A stretch of 9,177 nucleotides of DNA from CAIUSP01 sp040375675 (lineage in GTDB: Bacteria > Actinomycetota > Thermoleophilia > Solirubrobacterales > 70-9): assembly GCA_040375675.1 (NCBI GenBank), contig JBEIRY010000067.1, forward strand, positions 1-9,177, written 5' to 3'. Each line of letters starts with the position of its first letter. The first letter of the stretch is position 1. The notes under the pieces are model-generated. The model was not told the DNA's origin and did not search any database. It saw only the letters and a program-made list of their open reading frames with translations. The position numbers were made by a program, and so were the translations under genes. Of this stretch, positions 7,118-9,177 are shown in pieces.

Positions 7118-7510
7118 ATGGCAGAGATCACCATTGAACCCGCAGAGGGCGATAGCAGCGCCTACCTCGACTACCGCAGGGGGCTCGAGTTGCTCGAAGA
7201 CGGTGACTTCGCCGGGGCCAGAGGGCACTTGGAGCGCGCGGCATCCTCGGACCCAGACAAGTCCTCGGTACGTGAAGCTCTGGGCCGGGCGTACTTTCGA
7301 CTCCACAACTACTCAGGGGCCGCTGAGGAGTTTGCGGCCGTGGTCGAGCGCCACCCAGTCAACGACTTCGCGCACTTCTGCCTCGGCCGTGCCCTCTCCA
7401 AGGTTGGAGACACGGAGGGCGCCCGCCACCACCTGGCGCTCGCCTCGAATCTGCGGCCAGAGCGACGCGACTATCGGGTCTATCGCGAGCGACTGACTCT
7501 CACCAGCTGA
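7118..7510 (+). CDS. Small TPR-repeat protein of unknown role
   Basis: The 130-residue product consists almost wholly of three tandem 34-residue tetratricopeptide repeats, about 15-48, 49-82 and 83-116. Each shows a G/A pattern at helix contacts (GLELLEDGDFAGARGHLERA, LGRAYFRLHNYSGAAEEF, LGRALSKVGDTEGARHHL) and ends with Pro after the second helix. There is no signal peptide or membrane segment, so it is probably cytosolic. TPRs make protein-protein scaffolds; the partner cannot be read from the sequence. It follows coaBC after a 39-nt gap with its own -10-like box, and dtd starts 9 nt after its stop, so the two are probably co-transcribed. A role linked to translation or tRNA proofreading is only an inference from position. 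Confidence 0.85.
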   Translation: MAEITIEPAEGDSSAYLDYRRGLELLEDGDFAGARGHLERAASSDPDKSSVREALGRAYFRLHNYSGAAEEFAAVVERHPVNDFAHFCLGRALSKVGDTEGARHHLALASNLRPERRDYRVYRERLTLTS

Positions 7511-7519
7511 TCGATTTTC

Positions 7520-7936
7520 GTGCGCGCGCTGCTGCAGCGGGTTTCTCAAGCCCGAGTCGAGGTAGGAGGCGAGTCTGTGGGTGCGATAGGCCCGGGGTTG
7601 CTCGTTTTGCTGGGAGTAGAGCAGGGAGATGACGAGACTGCCGCCGATCGCATGATCGAGAAGGTTCTCTCGCTGAGGATCTTCGAGGACTCTGACGGCA
7701 AGATGAATGAGCCGCTCGGTGACCGTGAGGTCCTCTGCGTAAGTCAGTTCACGCTGTGCGCGGATACCAGTAGCGGTACGCGCCCGGGATTCTCGTCTGC
7801 CGCAGATGCGGAGTTAGCCGAGCCGCTCTACGAAAGGGTGCGCGACGGCCTTGGCGGCTGTGGCGGTAGCTTCGGGGCGAGCATGCAGGTGCATCTGATC
7901 AACGACGGCCCGGTGACAATTCCACTGCAGACGTAA
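7520..7936 (+). CDS. dtd: D-aminoacyl-tRNA deacylase
   Basis: Homodimeric proofreading enzyme that hydrolyses D-aminoacyl-tRNAs (and Gly-tRNA-Ala) so that D-amino acids do not enter translation. The 138 residues begin MRALLQRVSQARVEV, typical of the family. They carry both signature motifs: SQFTL (75-79) and NDGPVT (128-133), whose Gly130-Pro131 is the cross-subunit Gly-cisPro that excludes L-amino acids. The segment SSGTRPGFSSAA (84-95) fits the usual RPxF loop. The length is slightly below the usual 145-150 residues; the C-terminus ends soon after the cisPro strand. The start is GTG at 7520, with no clear Shine-Dalgarno. It lies 9 nt after the TPR gene stop, suggesting joint transcription, and is followed by the 178-nt rimP leader. 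Confidence 0.94.
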   Translation: MRALLQRVSQARVEVGGESVGAIGPGLLVLLGVEQGDDETAADRMIEKVLSLRIFEDSDGKMNEPLGDREVLCVSQFTLCADTSSGTRPGFSSAADAELAEPLYERVRDGLGGCGGSFGASMQVHLINDGPVTIPLQT

Positions 7937-8020
7937 GTGGCAGGACGGGTTCGGGCATGGACTCATGGAGCGGTCGAAGCAGCTTGGCGCACGCTGCCCG
8001 ATGGGCCAATCCCTCACGGC

Positions 8021-8026
8021 TATACT
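8021..8026 (+). promoter_or_regulatory. -10 box of a likely rimP-nusA promoter
   Basis: TATACT is close to the consensus and stands out in GC-rich surroundings. The implied start point is near 8033, giving a leader of about 80 nt before the rimP ATG. The -35 side is weak: CCGATG lies at 17-nt spacing, and the CTGCCC and TTGGCG further upstream are too distant. The predicted transcript would contain the whole hairpin system at 8035-8082. Confidence 0.5.
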
Positions 8027-8034
8027 CGCTTGGT

Positions 8035-8061
8035 ACTTTCCAAATGGCTTGATCGGAAGGT
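8035..8061 (+). ncRNA. Candidate antiterminator stem in the rimP leader
   Basis: ACTTTCC (8035-8041) can pair with GGAAGGT (8055-8061): seven pairs including one U-G wobble, around a 13-nt loop. The 3' arm shares AAGGT with the 5' arm of the terminator hairpin at 8057-8078, so the two structures exclude each other. The terminator stem is longer and richer in GC, so the upstream stem would need help (a bound factor, a paused polymerase or kinetic advantage) to win. Confidence 0.4.
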
Positions 8062-8082
8062 GGGCGTGGGCCCACCTTTTTT
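8057..8082 (+). terminator. Intrinsic terminator upstream of rimP
   Basis: AAGGTGGGC (8057-8065) pairs perfectly with GCCCACCTT (8070-8078) across the 4-nt loop GTGG. Six T (8077-8082) run from the base of the stem. This is the only textbook rho-independent terminator seen in the window. It is 120 nt after the dtd stop and 32 nt before the rimP ATG. It may end the TPR-dtd transcript, act as an attenuator in the rimP leader, or both. Confidence 0.85.
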
Positions 8083-8098
8083 ATGGTCTGAGACGAGC

Positions 8099-8104
8099 AG
8101 GAGG
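8099..8104 (+). promoter_or_regulatory. Shine-Dalgarno that sets the rimP start
   Basis: AGGAGG lies 10 nt before ATG 8115. This favours ATG 8115 over the in-frame ATG at 7965, whose extra 50 codons would run through the terminator hairpin and match nothing in the RimP family. Confidence 0.85.
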
Positions 8105-8114
8105 CAAGCGAGAG

Positions 8115-8609
8115 ATGGCGGACAAGAGAATCGAAAGAATCGAAGCTGAGGCGCAAGAGCGCATCGCAAGTGAGATTCCCAACGTTGACCTACTCGCTTG
8201 CGAGGAGCTCGGCCATGAACGCCTCCGCTTCGTGATCGACTCCGCCGAGGGTGTGGATCTCGAGCTATGTGAGCGTGTAACCGCCCTTTTCCCCGATCTG
8301 CTGGAGGAGTTTTCGCTCGAGGTTTCTTCTCCCGGACCCGAGCGCCCGCTGCGAACTCCTGAACATTTTTCGGAGCGAGCCGGCGAGCGGATCCGGGTTC
8401 GTACGAGTGAGCCGGTGTCGGGCTCCCGGAACCTGATCGGGACACTGGTCTCGTCCGAACAGGAGTCGCTGTTGCTGGTGACCGAGCAGGGGGAAGAGGT
8501 CAGGATCGACTTTGAAATCATCGCGAGGGCAAACCTCGCCCCTTCAACCGAGCAAGGGGAATATGGCTCGGATAATTCCGACATGAGCGAGTCAGAGGTG
8601 AACGCATGA
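8115..8609 (+). CDS. rimP: Ribosome maturation factor RimP
   Basis: Needed for late 30S subunit maturation; binds pre-30S particles. The 164-residue product shows the two-domain plan: an N-terminal alpha/beta domain ending in LEVSSPGPERPLRTPEHF (68-85), where SSPGxxRPL is the family signature, and a C-terminal SH3-like barrel with NLIGTLVSSEQESLLLVTEQ (106-125) and EEVRIDFEIIARANL (127-141), corresponding to the usual IDF...I.KA.L end. A polar, acidic tail follows (about 143-164). The chosen ATG has AGGAGG upstream. The stop overlaps the nusA ATG (ATGA), implying coupling. Expression is probably controlled by the terminator-bearing leader at 8033-8114. Confidence 0.94.
   Translation: MADKRIERIEAEAQERIASEIPNVDLLACEELGHERLRFVIDSAEGVDLELCERVTALFPDLLEEFSLEVSSPGPERPLRTPEHFSERAGERIRVRTSEPVSGSRNLIGTLVSSEQESLLLVTEQGEEVRIDFEIIARANLAPSTEQGEYGSDNSDMSESEVNA
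8594..8598 (+). promoter_or_regulatory. nusA ribosome-binding site inside rimP
   Basis: AGAGG lies 7 nt before the nusA ATG at 8606, within the last codons of rimP. It supports direct initiation at the ATGA overlap as well as coupling. Confidence 0.65.
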
Positions 8610-9177
8610 GTCAGGAGATCGTCGATGCACTCAAGGCACTGGAGCAGGAGAAGGGGATAGCCGAGGACACCCTCATGGATGCGCTGTCCGACGCGCTCCT
8701 GTCTGCCTACAAGAAGACACCGGGTTCGGCCAAGTACGCCAAGATCGAACTCGATCCCTCGACCGCAGACTTCCGGGTGCACGAGCTGATCGTCCCGGAG
8801 GACATCGAGCAGAAGCTGCTCGATGAGCAGTTCGAGGAAGAGATCAGCGCCGCAGAGGCGGCAGAGGCGGCCGGTGAAGAAATCGATCGCGACTTGATGC
8901 CACGCAGCCTTGTCGACCCAGAGACCGGCGAGCGCCGCGATCCCGAAGAGCCGGAGCTCGAGCCCGAGAGGCTTGCGCCTTATCTCGACAAGATCAAGAC
9001 CCGCGATGTCACACCTGACAACTTCGGGCGGATTGCAGCTCAAACCGCCAAGCAGGTGATCCTCCAGAGGATCCGCGAGGCAGAGCGGATGATGATGTAC
9101 GAGGACTACAAGGATCGCGTGGGAGAGCTCGTCACGGGAATCATCCAGCAGTCTGACAATCGCTACACGCTGGTTCA
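8606..9177 (+). CDS. nusA: Transcription termination/antitermination factor NusA, 3'-truncated
   Basis: RNA polymerase-binding factor that modulates pausing, intrinsic termination and antitermination. Only the first 190 residues are in the window. They cover the N-terminal polymerase-binding domain: MSQEIVDALKALEQEKGI, then DALSDALLSAYKK (25-37), IELDPSTADFRV (47-58) and FGRIAAQTAKQVILQRIREA (140-159). The beginning of the S1 domain follows (VGELVTGIIQQSDNRYTLV, 172-190). The start ATG overlaps the rimP stop. Between residues 64 and 138 there is an acidic, Ala/Glu/Pro-rich segment. Relative to E. coli NusA recalled from memory, it places FGRI..QTAKQ about 38 residues later. KH domains and the C-terminus lie beyond the window; infB would be expected next. 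Confidence 0.96.
   Translation, partial: MSQEIVDALKALEQEKGIAEDTLMDALSDALLSAYKKTPGSAKYAKIELDPSTADFRVHELIVPEDIEQKLLDEQFEEEISAAEAAEAAGEEIDRDLMPRSLVDPETGERRDPEEPELEPERLAPYLDKIKTRDVTPDNFGRIAAQTAKQVILQRIREAERMMMYEDYKDRVGELVTGIIQQSDNRYTLV

Noticed and set aside
7937..8020. tRNA or other structured RNA gene between dtd and rimP (as metY lies upstream of rimP in E. coli)
   Set aside because: No cloverleaf or T-loop/acceptor pairing can be built; only a 5-bp stem (GCAGC 7979-7983 with GCTGC 7993-7997) is seen.
8086..8094. Odd palindrome GTCTGAGAC between terminator and Shine-Dalgarno
   Set aside because: Short, with no second copy noticed; a one-base loop cannot form a hairpin, and chance is likely.
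8075..8104. Pairing of the terminator 3' side (CCTTTT) with the rimP Shine-Dalgarno AGGAGG
   Set aside because: Six pairs are possible but two are U-G wobbles; too weak to claim as a translational switch without covariation.
7965..8114. N-terminal extension of rimP from ATG 7965
   Set aside because: It would translate the promoter and terminator hairpin; ATG 8115 has AGGAGG and matches the family start.
8081..9043. Long minus-strand open frame (320 codons) opposite rimP and nusA
   Set aside because: It lies entirely opposite two well-identified genes, has no recognisable domain, and its length follows from GC-rich codon use on the other strand.

Overview
This is a compact, GC-rich stretch of bacterial chromosome. 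All recognisable genes lie on the + strand, mostly overlapping or separated by fewer than about 50 bases. The best-supported assignment is Actinobacteriota: there is a clear gene for the actinobacterial integration host factor (mihF), placed directly before gmk-rpoZ-coaBC as in Mycobacterium. The dihydroorotate dehydrogenase is the class 1B PyrD/PyrK pair, not the class 2 enzyme of mycobacteria and streptomycetes. That points to a deeper branch such as Thermoleophilia, but the class-level call is inference.

Layout. (1) 2-2710 carB (5' end cut off by the window), 2697-3572 pyrK, 3569-4483 pyrD: de novo pyrimidine synthesis, joined by 14-nt and 4-nt overlaps. (2) 4484-4595, an intergenic gap with a perfect TATAAT box just before the next start codon. 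(3) 4596-4925 mihF, 4971-5543 gmk, 5544-5780 rpoZ, 5786-7078 coaBC: nucleoid protein, GMP kinase, RNA polymerase omega and the bifunctional coenzyme A enzyme. (4) 7118-7510 a small TPR protein, then 7520-7936 dtd, a D-aminoacyl-tRNA deacylase. (5) 7937-8114, a 178-nt leader with a promoter-like box, a strong hairpin-plus-T-run terminator and a competing upstream stem. (6) 8115-8609 rimP and 8606-9177 nusA (3' end cut off), the start of the usual rimP-nusA-infB operon for 30S maturation, transcription elongation and translation initiation.

The genes are housekeeping functions around nucleotide supply and gene expression. PyrD/PyrK and CarB feed UMP and so CTP, and CoaB uses CTP in bacteria. 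Gmk supplies GDP/GTP; RpoZ and NusA are RNA polymerase partners; RimP and Dtd serve the ribosome and tRNA quality control.

No mobile element, CRISPR array, tRNA or rRNA was seen. No previously undescribed multi-gene system is evident. The items most worth a second look are the attenuator-like rimP-nusA leader, the series of TAnnnT boxes 6-8 nt before start codons (suggesting leaderless mRNAs), a deletion of about 40 residues in the CarB oligomerisation domain, an acidic insertion in the NusA N-terminal domain, and a Ser at the expected catalytic Cys of the CoaC flap.
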